5,581 nucleotides of DNA from Tannerella sp. (lineage in GTDB: Bacteria > Bacteroidota > Bacteroidia > Bacteroidales > Tannerellaceae): contig JAITDQ010000308.1 of assembly GCA_031282485.1 (NCBI GenBank), positions 1 to 5,581 of the forward strand. The letters run 5' to 3'. The position numbers and the translations under genes were made by a program. Below are positions 1-5,581 of this stretch, piece by piece. The notes beneath the pieces are model-generated. The model was not told the DNA's origin. It saw only the letters and a program-made list of their open reading frames with translations, and did not search any database. How positions within the stretch are numbered: the stretch's first letter is position 1; every line of letters starts with the position of its first letter.

Positions 1-708
1 TTGCTTGAGATCCGAAGGCGGCGTCAGATAGATGATTGTCGGCGGGAGCGACATGCCCGATTCGTTACCGAGCGTTTCCATGATGCGGACATAGCGGTCG
101 ATTTCGATCTCGGGATGAAAAGTTGAGCCGGCGGTCAACTGCAGAATACCCACGCCGGGCTTGTGATCGACGGCATAGCGCACAACCTCCGCCATCTCTG
201 AAAGCGAATGGTCGGGGACGGAAAAAGCGCCCGTGTGACAGAAACCGCAGGCATCTCCCGACTGTGTGATTTCACAGCGCCACAGACAGGAAAACGCCAG
301 CATGTCCCATCCCTGTATCACGGCCAGCGAACCGAACGGAATACCGCTCGACGTCCGCTGGTCGTAAAACGGAGTACTGGCGTGAAAGGTTATCTCAGCG
401 ACCGGATGTCCGTTGAATATGATGACCGGCTTTCCGTTATCGACTGTCAGGCGGAAAGGCGTCTTTTGTTCTTCTCCGGTGATGCTCGCAAGCGAACAGG
501 AGACCTCGCCGCCAAGAATCATCGCGTTGCAACTGTACGGATCGCGCGACAGCCGGCAACTGCGCTCAAACCTGCTGTAAATCTCTTCGTCAACGCTTAC
601 GCCGTAACGAAGCAGCGCCACCTTCAAATCCAGCCAGTCCGGAGTGTCGGGCAAATCCGAAAAATACGAAGCAAACCCTGAAAAATCGGGACTGTTTAAA
701 AATTCCAT
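1..708 (-). CDS. Radical SAM protein, N-terminal 236 codons (3' end beyond left edge)
   Basis: The reading frame is open from an ATG at 708 to the window edge with no stop, giving 236 residues that start MEFLNSPDFSGF. Residues 1 to about 135 form an N-terminal region I do not recognise. A cysteine cluster follows: C141, C145, C154 and C157 in the string CLWRCEITQSGDACGFC. C145-X8-C154-X2-C157 is the likely 4Fe-4S/SAM site, and C141 is an extra cysteine. Residues 189-195 (LQLTAGS) resemble the glycine-rich SAM-binding strand found after the cluster in radical SAM barrels. The spacing differs from the common CX3CX2C, which makes this an atypical member. The start overlaps the last 13 bp of the receptor gene, so translation is probably coupled, and there is no clear Shine-Dalgarno sequence. 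The gene looks more GC-rich than the receptor gene (about 57% against 43-47% in lines I counted). It is likely a cytoplasmic enzyme of the operon. The reaction and substrate are unknown, and most of the barrel and any C-terminal domain lie outside the window. Confidence 0.8.
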   Translation of the reverse strand, partial: MEFLNSPDFSGFASYFSDLPDTPDWLDLKVALLRYGVSVDEEIYSRFERSCRLSRDPYSCNAMILGGEVSCSLASITGEEQKTPFRLTVDNGKPVIIFNGHPVAEITFHASTPFYDQRTSSGIPFGSLAVIQGWDMLAFSCLWRCEITQSGDACGFCHTGAFSVPDHSLSEMAEVVRYAVDHKPGVGILQLTAGSTFHPEIEIDRYVRIMETLGNESGMSLPPTIIYLTPPSDLKQ

Positions 709-3044
709 TTCAGTTTTGCACCCATCATACGCGGCGCTCCCGGAACATAAGTCGGAACGCCGAACATCATGCCGGTATTTCCCGCTCCGATAAGGTATTT
801 TTCTCCAAGCAAATTATGCGCAAACAGCGACAGAGTCAAGCCTGTCGGAATATGTTTCAGCGCAAGGTTTGCACTTAAAAGACCGTACGCATCCTGTTCA
901 AGACGGGCAAGCGACGGGTCGGCAGGCTGCAAATCGTTTGAATCATCGAACCAGATATGGCTTTTCCACGAATAAACGGGCGTAAACAGCAGTTTCATGT
1001 TTTTGGAGATACCGGCTTTTGCATTTATCCCGATTGAAAAACTGTTCTCCGGAGTCTGACGGAAGGTTTTACCGGCATATTCCTGTCTGTCGCCGTTGCT
1101 GTCGTTGTCGTCAAACCGGGCATGGATGTAGGCGTAATTTCCAAAAATTTCCAGATAATCGCATATTGCTGTTTTTGCCGTTAATTCCAGACCGTAGGAA
1201 GTGGCTTTACCGGCGTCGGCAATCAGATAATTGGCGCCGTCCCATTTGTTTGTCTGGAAATTGTTGTACAACTGGTAAAACAAATCCACGTCCAGCCAGA
1301 AACGTTGCGGAACAGACCATTTATATCCGGCGTCGAAACTGTGGACGTTTTCGGCGTTCATTATTTCGCTTTGTCCGGCCGAATTGAATTGCAGAACATT
1401 CGGACGCCGTCCTCTTGCATAGCCTGCAAACACGTTGGACGTCGAACTGATTTCATACAGAAGGTTTGCCCGGTAAGTCCCCGACCAGAAGCCTTTATTT
1501 ATTTCGGTATAGGGCGATACGGCAAAAAAGAAATTCGGAGCGGTCTCCAGCAGATTTCCCAGCATGGATGGCGTGTCGCCCAGCATATAGGCTTCACTGG
1601 AGGTGGTGAAATTTTCGTATGTAACTCTGACGCCCGCCGTAAACTTTAATTTGGGAAGAATACTGTATGTGAAATCCAGAAATAAGTCTCCCGCCTGATT
1701 GACGGCTCCACCCTTGCTTTCCTCCTCGTGGCTGGCTGGAAGCGGCAGGTCATAAGGCTGTCCCAGATACATTCCGGGTATGGCAAGCATGGGAGACTGT
1801 ATTTGTCCGCCGGGCAAAATCAAAAGCGCTTGAGGCAATGGGAAACCATATTGTGCCATCATCTCGGCAACGGGATAGTACATATATTGCTCGTTGGGCC
1901 CGAACCAGTATTTCTGTTTGACATTTTCGCGCCAGTAACTTGCTCCGGCAAATCCTTCGAGACGGCTGTTCAACGAAAAGTTGTATCTCAATTCCTGCGT
2001 AAACTGATTGGCGTCCACGTATTCAGCCATGTCGATAGCAGGGGCGATTGTGCCGTCGCCATCCCAATGGTGGTCAACCGTATTGTTATAATAGGAGGTG
2101 ATGCTTGTCAGATAGTTTTTTTCATCGACAGCATATTTTATGTTCAGGGTCGTGCCGAAAACATCGCGTTTGTTAAACCACTGCTTGCCTTCGTCCAGGG
2201 AAGTTTCGTATTTGAAAATATCCGTTTCACCTTTTGCATTGGGATATCTTTTGGACATAAAGGCAGTTCCGGGATTGTCATCTTTCTGATAATTGACCGT
2301 AAGTCCGAAACTCAGACTGTTTGTCGGCAGATAAGTCGCGGAAAACCGTCCGCCAAATGTGTTTTTGCCGTTCAGTTTGTCTCCTCCCGACGTGTTGGTG
2401 ATGTAACCGTCCTGATAACTGTAAATACCTGCAACACGAAACATCAGTTTGTCGTCTATCGCAGGAAGATTCAGAGCGCCTTCCAGTTCTTTCATCGCAT
2501 AATTTCCCAAACCGGCCGAGACATATCCTCCAAATCCGGAAACCGGCTTTCTCGTAATCAGATTGATTGCTCCGATTTGCGCTCCTCTTCCGAACAAAGT
2601 TCCCTGCGGTCCCTTCAAGACCTCCACACGTTCCATGTCGTACAGTTCGGCAAGCGCCATGCTTGCACGGCTTGTCGGCACACTGTTGTAATATACCGAA
2701 ACGCGCGGCTGTGCGGTCGGACTTACTTCGTCGCTTGTCAGACCCCTGATGGAGAGGTTGGGACGATGCGGCGTCTGTACGTTAATGTTCAGTCCGGGAA
2801 CAAATGCGGCCAACTGTTCCAGCGTCGTCGTATGCGTGTTTTCCAGCAATGCGGCGCCGACCGTCGATATGGCAACGGGGACGTCAACTATCTTCTGCTC
2901 GCGCTGTTGAGCCGTAACAACAACCTGTTCCAGCGTTACGGACCTTTCCGATACCGTGTCGGAAACGGTTTTTCCAGCCGCATTTTGGGCTGTCACATTC
3001 AAATATGGCAATGTCGCCAATAAAATAAATAATACTTTCTTCAT
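696..3044 (-). CDS. TonB-dependent outer-membrane receptor
   Basis: This is a 782-residue outer-membrane receptor for energised uptake of a scarce ligand. Residues 1-20 (MKKVLFILLATLPYLNVTAQ) are a Sec signal peptide. Residues 36-46 (SVTLEQVVVTA) fit a TonB box. The plug domain follows at about 50-168, with VPVAIS, a LSIRG strand at 97-101, VEVLKGPQGTLFGRG at 140-154 and GAINLITRKP at 158-167. The rest is a 22-strand-type barrel with alternating aromatic strands, ending in the usual terminal Phe (KWNF). There is no N-terminal carboxypeptidase-like domain and no SusD partner nearby, so it is unlike the glycan SusC type and closer to siderophore or small-chelate receptors of the FyuA kind. Residues 380-440 form a long loop rich in Met, Pro, Leu and Tyr, probably extracellular. 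DHHWDGDG at 324-331 is another possible ligand or metal contact. The gene begins 21 bp after the hydrolase stop, with only a weak AAAGAG ahead of the ATG, and overlaps the radical SAM gene by 13 bp. The ligand is not evident from sequence. Confidence 0.93.
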   Translation of the reverse strand: MKKVLFILLATLPYLNVTAQNAAGKTVSDTVSERSVTLEQVVVTAQQREQKIVDVPVAISTVGAALLENTHTTTLEQLAAFVPGLNINVQTPHRPNLSIRGLTSDEVSPTAQPRVSVYYNSVPTSRASMALAELYDMERVEVLKGPQGTLFGRGAQIGAINLITRKPVSGFGGYVSAGLGNYAMKELEGALNLPAIDDKLMFRVAGIYSYQDGYITNTSGGDKLNGKNTFGGRFSATYLPTNSLSFGLTVNYQKDDNPGTAFMSKRYPNAKGETDIFKYETSLDEGKQWFNKRDVFGTTLNIKYAVDEKNYLTSITSYYNNTVDHHWDGDGTIAPAIDMAEYVDANQFTQELRYNFSLNSRLEGFAGASYWRENVKQKYWFGPNEQYMYYPVAEMMAQYGFPLPQALLILPGGQIQSPMLAIPGMYLGQPYDLPLPASHEEESKGGAVNQAGDLFLDFTYSILPKLKFTAGVRVTYENFTTSSEAYMLGDTPSMLGNLLETAPNFFFAVSPYTEINKGFWSGTYRANLLYEISSTSNVFAGYARGRRPNVLQFNSAGQSEIMNAENVHSFDAGYKWSVPQRFWLDVDLFYQLYNNFQTNKWDGANYLIADAGKATSYGLELTAKTAICDYLEIFGNYAYIHARFDDNDSNGDRQEYAGKTFRQTPENSFSIGINAKAGISKNMKLLFTPVYSWKSHIWFDDSNDLQPADPSLARLEQDAYGLLSANLALKHIPTGLTLSLFAHNLLGEKYLIGAGNTGMMFGVPTYVPGAPRMMGAKLKWNF

Positions 3045-3065
3045 TCTCTTTAATTTATAACATTG

Positions 3066-3938
3066 TTAAATTCCTTCACACAGGCATATCGGGGAAAACG
3101 CATAGCCTTCTTCTTTTCCTTTCGCAACCTTTCCCACAGCCGGAAAGGGAATGTGCATCCCTCCAACGGTAATTTGATGTTTGACAACATATTCCAAGAT
3201 ACTTTTCCGGGTATTAATTGCCTGTTCGGGATTGACGTCAAACGAAAGTGCAACGTCGGGACATGGCATCTGAATGGGCATCGAATGTGTCACATCTCCC
3301 CAAACCAGCCATTTGCTGTCATCCGACCGAATCAGGAAAGCCGTGTGTCCGGGCGTATGTCCGTAAGCGGCAATTGCCTGTATGCCGGGCAACAGTTCGG
3401 GCAAAGTCTCTCCGGGGGCGGCAGGCGTAAATATCCGGAGCCTGTCCCTGTACGGAGCAAGCGCTTTGCGGGCATTTTCACCGCGTTCCGTCAGAGATGT
3501 CCAGTAGTCGTGTTCCGCCTGCGAGAGATACACTTCCGCATTGGGAAACGCCGCTTTCCCGTCACGCAACATTCCGCCGATATGGTCGCCGTGCAGGTGC
3601 GTAAGCAGGATGACATTAATCTGGCTTTCGTCCACCCCAAGCGATTTCAGGTTTTTGAACAGGTTTTTCCCGTATCCCGTATCTATCAGGATGTTTTTGT
3701 CCTTCGTGCGGACAAGAAATACCTGCGTTTCGAGAGGAAATGTTCCGTCAGGAAGATACTTTTTCAACTGTTCTTCCGTGGCGCCTTTCAGTAAATTGGC
3801 GTTACCCCGGTTGCCTCCTTCCGATAAAATGCTGATAAGGAAGTCGCCGGCAGCATACGTAATAACTGTTTCAGGCTCTTGTGCATTTGCCATATTCATG
3901 AATACAGCCATCATACATGATAAAACTAAATTTTTCAT
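3066..3938 (-). CDS. Secreted metallo-beta-lactamase-fold hydrolase
   Basis: This 290-residue MBL-fold hydrolase has a Sec signal peptide (residues 1-20, MKNLVLSCMMAVFMNMANAQ, with likely cleavage near ANAQ), which places it in the periplasm. The fold is marked by LIDTGYG (84-90), THLHGDH (113-119), GHTPGH (193-198), WGD (213-215) and GMHIP (260-264). The ligands H114, H116, D118, H119, H198, D215 and H262 make a complete two-metal site, so the enzyme should be catalytically competent. The pattern is shared with lactonases and with methyl-parathion-hydrolase-like esterases, but the substrate cannot be read from it. I chose the ATG at 3938 because it starts right at the signal peptide. The longer in-frame ATG at 4037 would add 33 residues lying mostly inside the GTPase gene and would bury the signal peptide. 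The gene begins 14 bp after the GTPase stop and ends 21 bp before the receptor. C8 is too close to the N-terminus to be a lipobox cysteine. Two cysteines (C285, C287) sit at the extreme C-terminus. Confidence 0.9.
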   Translation of the reverse strand: MKNLVLSCMMAVFMNMANAQEPETVITYAAGDFLISILSEGGNRGNANLLKGATEEQLKKYLPDGTFPLETQVFLVRTKDKNILIDTGYGKNLFKNLKSLGVDESQINVILLTHLHGDHIGGMLRDGKAAFPNAEVYLSQAEHDYWTSLTERGENARKALAPYRDRLRIFTPAAPGETLPELLPGIQAIAAYGHTPGHTAFLIRSDDSKWLVWGDVTHSMPIQMPCPDVALSFDVNPEQAINTRKSILEYVVKHQITVGGMHIPFPAVGKVAKGKEEGYAFSPICLCEGI

Positions 3939-3952
3939 TTCTTTACAATTTT

Positions 3953-5047
3953 TTATTCTATTATTTCGGAAAATCGATGTGTCGGTTGCGGACGACCGGG
4001 ACTCAGGCAACGCCACGCCAGTTTCCGCACTGTACATTTGTCTTTTGCAAGGTTTTCCAGCGTTTCACTGACAATGCCGTCCAATTCTTCGGGCGATGTC
4101 TCCACACGGGCGTTGACGGTCAGCCTGATTTCGTCGCAGAGGTCAATCGAGCCGCGTGTCGAAACCGTTTCCGTGTTGCCGGTGAAATTGCCTGCAATGT
4201 ATTGAGCGCCGTTTTCGGCAATGACTTTGACATGTCCCGTCGAACAGTTTATCCGGTTGAAACGGTCGGATAGATTGTCCAGCAATTCCCGGACAAAAAG
4301 ATTCCAGTTCGTCGAGTTGCCATGCAGAAGGGTCGTTCCGTTCAGCCAGCCCAACACTGCCTCTCCATGCGCATAAATATCGTAATCGACTGTTGCCAGA
4401 CGTTTTCCGGCGTCTTTACGCTGTAATACTTCTGCAAGCCATGCGTCAAGACCTTCTCCGGTAAGGGCGCTGACAACGAGTACCGTGGCAAAAGGAAACA
4501 GAGCGGCTGTGCGCTGTCTCAACCCGTCCGCTTTTCCGGCAGGACAGGCGTCGGCTTTCGTTATCAGGATAATGTCGCTTTCTTCAAGTTGCTTGCGGTA
4601 GATGTACGCCGCGTCTTCGTGCAAACCGGCAAAACCGCCGTCAAGAATGGAAACCAGCCGCGCCGGATCGGCAAGTACAGTCAACGGGGCTACCGTAAAA
4701 TCGACTTTCCCGTATTTTTTCAACGGCTGGACGATGGTCGCCGACAGGTCTGTGCAACTGCCGACAGGCTCCGCAAAAATAACGTCCGCAGCCGTCTCTT
4801 TCCGGATATGCTGCGCCGCATCAATAAAACCGTTGTAGTTGCAGCAAAAACAACTTCCGTTGACTTCCGCCACTTTCAATCCCTCGTGCAAAAGCAGGAC
4901 GCTATCTACCAGTTCGGGCGCCTGATCGTTGGTAATCAATCCCGCACGAAACCCTTTTTCCGTAATTCGCTGCGCCGCCTTCCAAAGCAGCGTAGTCTTT
5001 CCGGCTCCGAGAAAGCCGCCTGTGAGAATAAGTCGTGTCGCGTTCAT
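3953..5047 (-). CDS. COG0523/CobW-family P-loop GTPase (metal or cofactor chaperone)
   Basis: This is a 364-residue cytoplasmic GTPase. Walker A is GGFLGAGKTTL (10-20), TKAD at 163-166 is the guanine-specificity motif (NKxD variant) and SALTGEG follows at 193-199. The CFCC motif at 66-69 is the CxCC metal-binding signature of COG0523 proteins, a family that inserts or delivers metals and serves cobalamin and metallo-enzyme systems. Two points set it apart from ordinary CobW. Switch I reads ITNDQAPELVD (38-48) instead of NEFGE, and there is a conserved-looking AEPVGSCTDL (92-101). From memory, this variant recurs in anaerobes and planctomycetes, sometimes near corrinoid methyltransferases. I could not check that. 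The C-terminal domain ends in SPGRPQPTHRF (349-359). I chose the ATG at 5047 because the P-loop follows at once and CAGGA lies 7 nt upstream. The in-frame ATG at 5128 would add 27 non-conserved-looking residues without a Shine-Dalgarno. It is the first gene of the operon. Confidence 0.88.
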   Translation of the reverse strand: MNATRLILTGGFLGAGKTTLLWKAAQRITEKGFRAGLITNDQAPELVDSVLLLHEGLKVAEVNGSCFCCNYNGFIDAAQHIRKETAADVIFAEPVGSCTDLSATIVQPLKKYGKVDFTVAPLTVLADPARLVSILDGGFAGLHEDAAYIYRKQLEESDIILITKADACPAGKADGLRQRTAALFPFATVLVVSALTGEGLDAWLAEVLQRKDAGKRLATVDYDIYAHGEAVLGWLNGTTLLHGNSTNWNLFVRELLDNLSDRFNRINCSTGHVKVIAENGAQYIAGNFTGNTETVSTRGSIDLCDEIRLTVNARVETSPEELDGIVSETLENLAKDKCTVRKLAWRCLSPGRPQPTHRFSEIIE

Positions 5048-5054
5048 ATTTTTT

Positions 5055-5059
5055 TCCTG
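5055..5059 (-). promoter_or_regulatory. Ribosome binding site that fixes the GTPase start
   Basis: On the minus strand CAGGA lies 7 nt before the ATG at 5047, the usual distance for a Shine-Dalgarno. It is the clearest one in the window and supports this start over the in-frame ATG at 5128, which has only AT-rich sequence before it. Confidence 0.55.
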
Positions 5060-5208
5060 ATTTATTTTATTCTGTACGCCATTACTGCCGAGCCATGCCT
5101 GATGTAAAGAACTCCGTACAAAAAGCATTGTTTTTCAACGACAAATAAAACTGCATGATAACAACATTTTTATTTAATTCTCTAATAATATGTAGCGCTT
5201 TTCAGCCG

Positions 5209-5238
5209 CAAAGGTATGAAAAATTTTTATAAACAAAA
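5209..5238 (-). promoter_or_regulatory. Bacteroidota-type promoter for the four-gene operon
   Basis: On the minus strand TTTTG (5238-5234) is followed after 17 nt by TACCTTTG (5216-5209), a perfect match to the Bacteroides -7 consensus TAnnTTTG. The described -33/-7 spacing is about 19-21, so this spacer is slightly short. The expected transcription start is near 5202, giving a leader of about 155 nt before the GTPase ATG. A 6-bp palindrome AGCGCT (5194-5199) sits just downstream of the expected start and could be an operator, but six bases are weak evidence. Confidence 0.6.
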
Positions 5239-5335
5239 TTTTTTTGCCGCAGGGCGCAGGCATACAATAAAGTTTCCTTTCATTATGATTGTTTATCTCG
5301 TGTTTCCGGTTTAACTGCAAATATCACATCAGCCA

Positions 5336-5357
5336 AAGCCGAAAAACCGTGCGGCTT
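5336..5357. other. Small hairpin, function unclear
   Basis: AAGCCG (5336-5341) and CGGCTT (5352-5357) are perfect inverted 6-bp arms around a 10-nt loop. No T-run follows on either strand, so it is not a standard intrinsic terminator. It could be a protein-binding site, an mRNA 3' structure for the right-edge gene, or chance. Confidence 0.3.
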
Positions 5358-5362
5358 ACACC

Positions 5363-5388
5363 CTCTGACACCTCCTCTGACACTTTTT
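5363..5388. repeat. 26-bp direct repeat, intergenic copy
   Basis: This copy matches 5485-5510 at 24 of 26 positions. Internally it is a 12-bp near-tandem: CCTCTGACAC at 5362-5371 and again at 5374-5383, followed by TTTTT. Read on the minus strand in the same frame as the other copy it encodes KVSEEVSEGV, but a TAA immediately precedes it, so it is not translated from the right-edge gene. It may be a duplicated, decayed piece of that gene's 3' end. Confidence 0.65.
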
Positions 5389-5460
5389 AAGTCCAAAAAT
5401 GACTGTATAGAATCACGCAAAAACTTACAATTTATTTATATTCAAGATATTATTAAAAAG

Positions 5461-5581
5461 TTAATCTTCGGCGAAATCAATTTGCTCCGACACCCCCTCT
5501 GACACTTTTTTGTAGTTTTCTTCAATCAAAAAATACTTTTGGTTACTGTATTTAATATTTTCGGGATTAGTATAATACAAA
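5461..5581 (-). CDS. C-terminal end of an unidentified protein (5' part beyond right edge)
   Basis: The minus strand is open from 5580 to a TAA at 5461-5463, giving 39 residues with no start codon needed inside the window. The text is protein-like despite the AT-rich DNA: it runs through NPENIKYSNQKYFLIEENY, then KKVSEGVSEQIDFAED, with a hydrophilic, acidic C-terminus. It contains a short V-S-E-G-V-S-E repeat encoded by the 26-bp DNA repeat. No domain can be recognised in so short a piece. I have a vague memory of VSE-type repeats in Bacteroidales accessory proteins linked to primase or VirE-like genes, but that is not evidence here. It is on the same strand as the operon but 413 bp away with a promoter between, so it is probably a separate transcription unit. 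Confidence 0.5.
   Translation of the reverse strand, partial: LYYTNPENIKYSNQKYFLIEENYKKVSEGVSEQIDFAED
5485..5510. repeat. 26-bp direct repeat, copy inside the right-edge gene
   Basis: This is the second copy of the repeat at 5363-5388, with two differences (positions 4 and 11 of the unit, both T to C) and a 122-bp offset between copies. It lies within the C-terminal coding part of the right-edge gene and encodes the K-V-S-E-G-V-S-E string on the minus strand. Confidence 0.65.

Larger units (their letters stand above)
5048..5460. other. AT-rich intergenic and leader region
   Basis: These 413 bp lie between the right-edge gene and the GTPase. From right to left they hold a very AT-rich stretch (about 22% GC at 5401-5460), one copy of the 26-bp repeat (5363-5388), a small hairpin (5336-5357), a weak GC-rich inverted repeat TGCC...GGCA (5245-5262) just upstream of the -33 element, the promoter, and the 155-nt leader. 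I looked for a cobalamin riboswitch B12 box in the leader and saw none, and I saw no T-tract terminator for the upstream gene. Confidence 0.6.

Noticed and set aside
208..681. 157-codon plus-strand open frame at the left
   Set aside because: It is antisense to the radical SAM frame, which carries clear cysteine and glycine motifs. The plus-strand product looks random and Arg-rich.
1728..3023. 431-codon plus-strand open frame opposite the receptor gene
   Set aside because: Its protein has no recognisable motif and is rich in Arg, Cys and Ser, as expected for the antisense of a coding strand. The minus strand has a full signal peptide, plug and barrel.
3050..3253. 67-codon minus-strand open frame
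   Set aside because: It overlaps the end of the hydrolase in another frame and has no protein-like features.
3063..3794. 243-codon plus-strand open frame
   Set aside because: It is a shadow of the MBL hydrolase, whose metal-binding motifs are unambiguous on the minus strand.
4589..5107. 172-codon plus-strand open frame
   Set aside because: It is a shadow of the GTPase gene, with no motif of its own.
5048..5128. In-frame N-terminal extension of the GTPase from an ATG at 5128
   Set aside because: The P-loop normally sits within the first 20 residues, and CAGGA lies at the right distance before the ATG at 5047 but not before 5128.
5245..5262. TGCC...GGCA inverted repeat next to a run of T as a terminator
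   Set aside because: The stem is only 4 bp, and the T-run precedes rather than follows it on the plus strand and reads as A on the minus strand.
5233..5502. Plus-strand 90-codon frame without an ATG across the intergenic region
   Set aside because: It has no start codon, the translation is not protein-like, and it crosses the promoter-side spacer and the repeats. The frame is probably open by chance.
5509..5541. Plus-strand promoter-like TTTG, 21-nt spacer, TACTTTTG
   Set aside because: It fits the Bacteroides consensus, but it lies inside the minus-strand coding end at the right edge. Such matches arise easily in AT-rich DNA, and no rightward gene is visible.

Overview
The window looks like chromosomal DNA of an anaerobic Bacteroidales-type bacterium (phylum Bacteroidota). 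Four things point that way. There is a near-consensus Bacteroidota promoter (TTTG, a spacer, then TACCTTTG) in front of the main operon. Shine-Dalgarno sequences are mostly weak, with AT-rich leaders before the start codons. There is an outer-membrane TonB-dependent receptor. AT-rich intergenic DNA contrasts with mid-GC genes. No genus can be assigned from the sequence alone.

All convincing genes lie on the minus strand, so the biological order is right to left. At the right edge (5461-5581) is the last 39 codons of an unidentified gene. Next comes a 413-bp, AT-rich intergenic region (5048-5460). It holds a second copy of a 26-bp repeat whose first copy lies inside the right-edge gene, a small hairpin, the promoter (5209-5238) and a leader of about 155 nt. 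Four tightly packed genes follow: a COG0523/CobW-type GTPase (3953-5047), a secreted metallo-beta-lactamase-fold hydrolase (3066-3938), a TonB-dependent outer-membrane receptor (696-3044), and the N-terminal 236 codons of a radical SAM protein (1-708) that runs off the left edge. The gaps are 14 bp, 21 bp and a 13-bp overlap, so these are very likely one operon.

The operon has parts for every compartment: a receptor for energised import across the outer membrane, a di-metal hydrolase in the periplasm, and a metal-binding P-loop GTPase plus a 4Fe-4S radical SAM enzyme in the cytoplasm. My inference is that it captures an external, probably metal-containing or metal-related compound (siderophore, corrinoid or similar), hydrolyses it outside the inner membrane, and uses the metal or product in a cytoplasmic radical reaction. 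I cannot name the substrate and I recognise no characterised pathway with exactly this set. This combination is the best candidate here for an undescribed system. No tRNA, rRNA, CRISPR array, insertion sequence or convincing riboswitch was seen.
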